In this document: positions 20,895 to 21,213 of the stretch, piece by piece
Layout of the letters: every line of letters starts with the position of its first letter
Numbering within the stretch: position 1 is the stretch's first letter
Assembly (NCBI GenBank): GCA_964600285.1
Contig: CAZRIZ010000017.1
Coordinates: forward strand, 1 to 21,213
Direction: 5' to 3'
Length of the DNA stretch: 21,213 nt
From: CAZRIZ01 sp964600285
Lineage (GTDB): Bacteria; Patescibacteriota; Saccharimonadia; Saccharimonadales; Saccharimonadaceae
Made by a program: the position numbers and the translations under genes
The notes under the pieces: model-generated
Seen by the model: only the letters and a program-made list of their open reading frames with translations
Database searches by the model: none
What the model was told of the DNA's origin: nothing

Positions 20895-21213
<319 letters not shown>

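Overview
This window looks like chromosomal backbone DNA from a Patescibacteria (Candidate Phyla Radiation) genome, most probably Candidatus Saccharibacteria (TM7). The evidence is compact, tightly packed housekeeping genes, small proteins typical of these lineages (a DUF5663-like protein, a KGG-repeat protein, a short winged-helix protein in front of recJ), and two sortase-type surface proteins. TGA is used as an ordinary stop (adk/yqeY junction, the LPRTG protein, the HExxH protein), which argues against the Gracilibacteria/Absconditabacteria code. The phylum assignment is an inference; the partial 23S rRNA at the right edge could settle it.

Layout, left to right. 1-1347: rplU with its own promoter and terminator, then a GalU-type nucleotidyltransferase. 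1421-3784: a surface module of a small acidic protein and a 709-residue LPxTG-anchored adhesin carrying a predicted thioester domain, two CnaB/SpaA domains and five tandem repeats with two cysteines each. 3894-6596: division genes ftsA, ftsZ and a thioredoxin-fold protein without CxxC. 6637-8585: rpsU-yqeY-adk-map in overlapping order. 8632-10572: a winged-helix protein and recJ. 10631-13254: a degenerate COG1926-type phosphoribosyltransferase and priA, read away from each other from a 29-bp gap. 13291-14763: def and fmt. 14752-18069: rpsA-infB-DUF5663-like, read leftwards. 18179-18583: a mini LPRTG protein. 18697-19984: a ROK-fold protein overlapping an HExxH protein with a zinc ribbon. 20015-20224: KGG protein. 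20592-21213: 5S rRNA and the 3' part of 23S rRNA, read leftwards.

Functionally the window covers translation (L21, S1, S21, IF2, deformylase, formyltransferase, methionine aminopeptidase, rRNA), replication/repair (PriA, RecJ), nucleotide metabolism (Adk), division (FtsA/FtsZ) and cell surface. Def, Fmt and Map together form the N-terminal formyl-methionine cycle.

The least ordinary signals are: (i) five genes (galU, ftsA, rpsU, the PRTase-like gene, priA) whose -10 box lies only 6-8 nt before the start codon, implying leaderless mRNAs; (ii) the adhesin, with a Cys-Gln thioester signature and C-x26-C repeats of exactly constant spacing, a plausible tool for covalent attachment to a host cell; (iii) a candidate free-standing small RNA between the KGG gene and 5S rRNA; (iv) two enzyme-family proteins (PRTase, ROK) that have lost signature residues.
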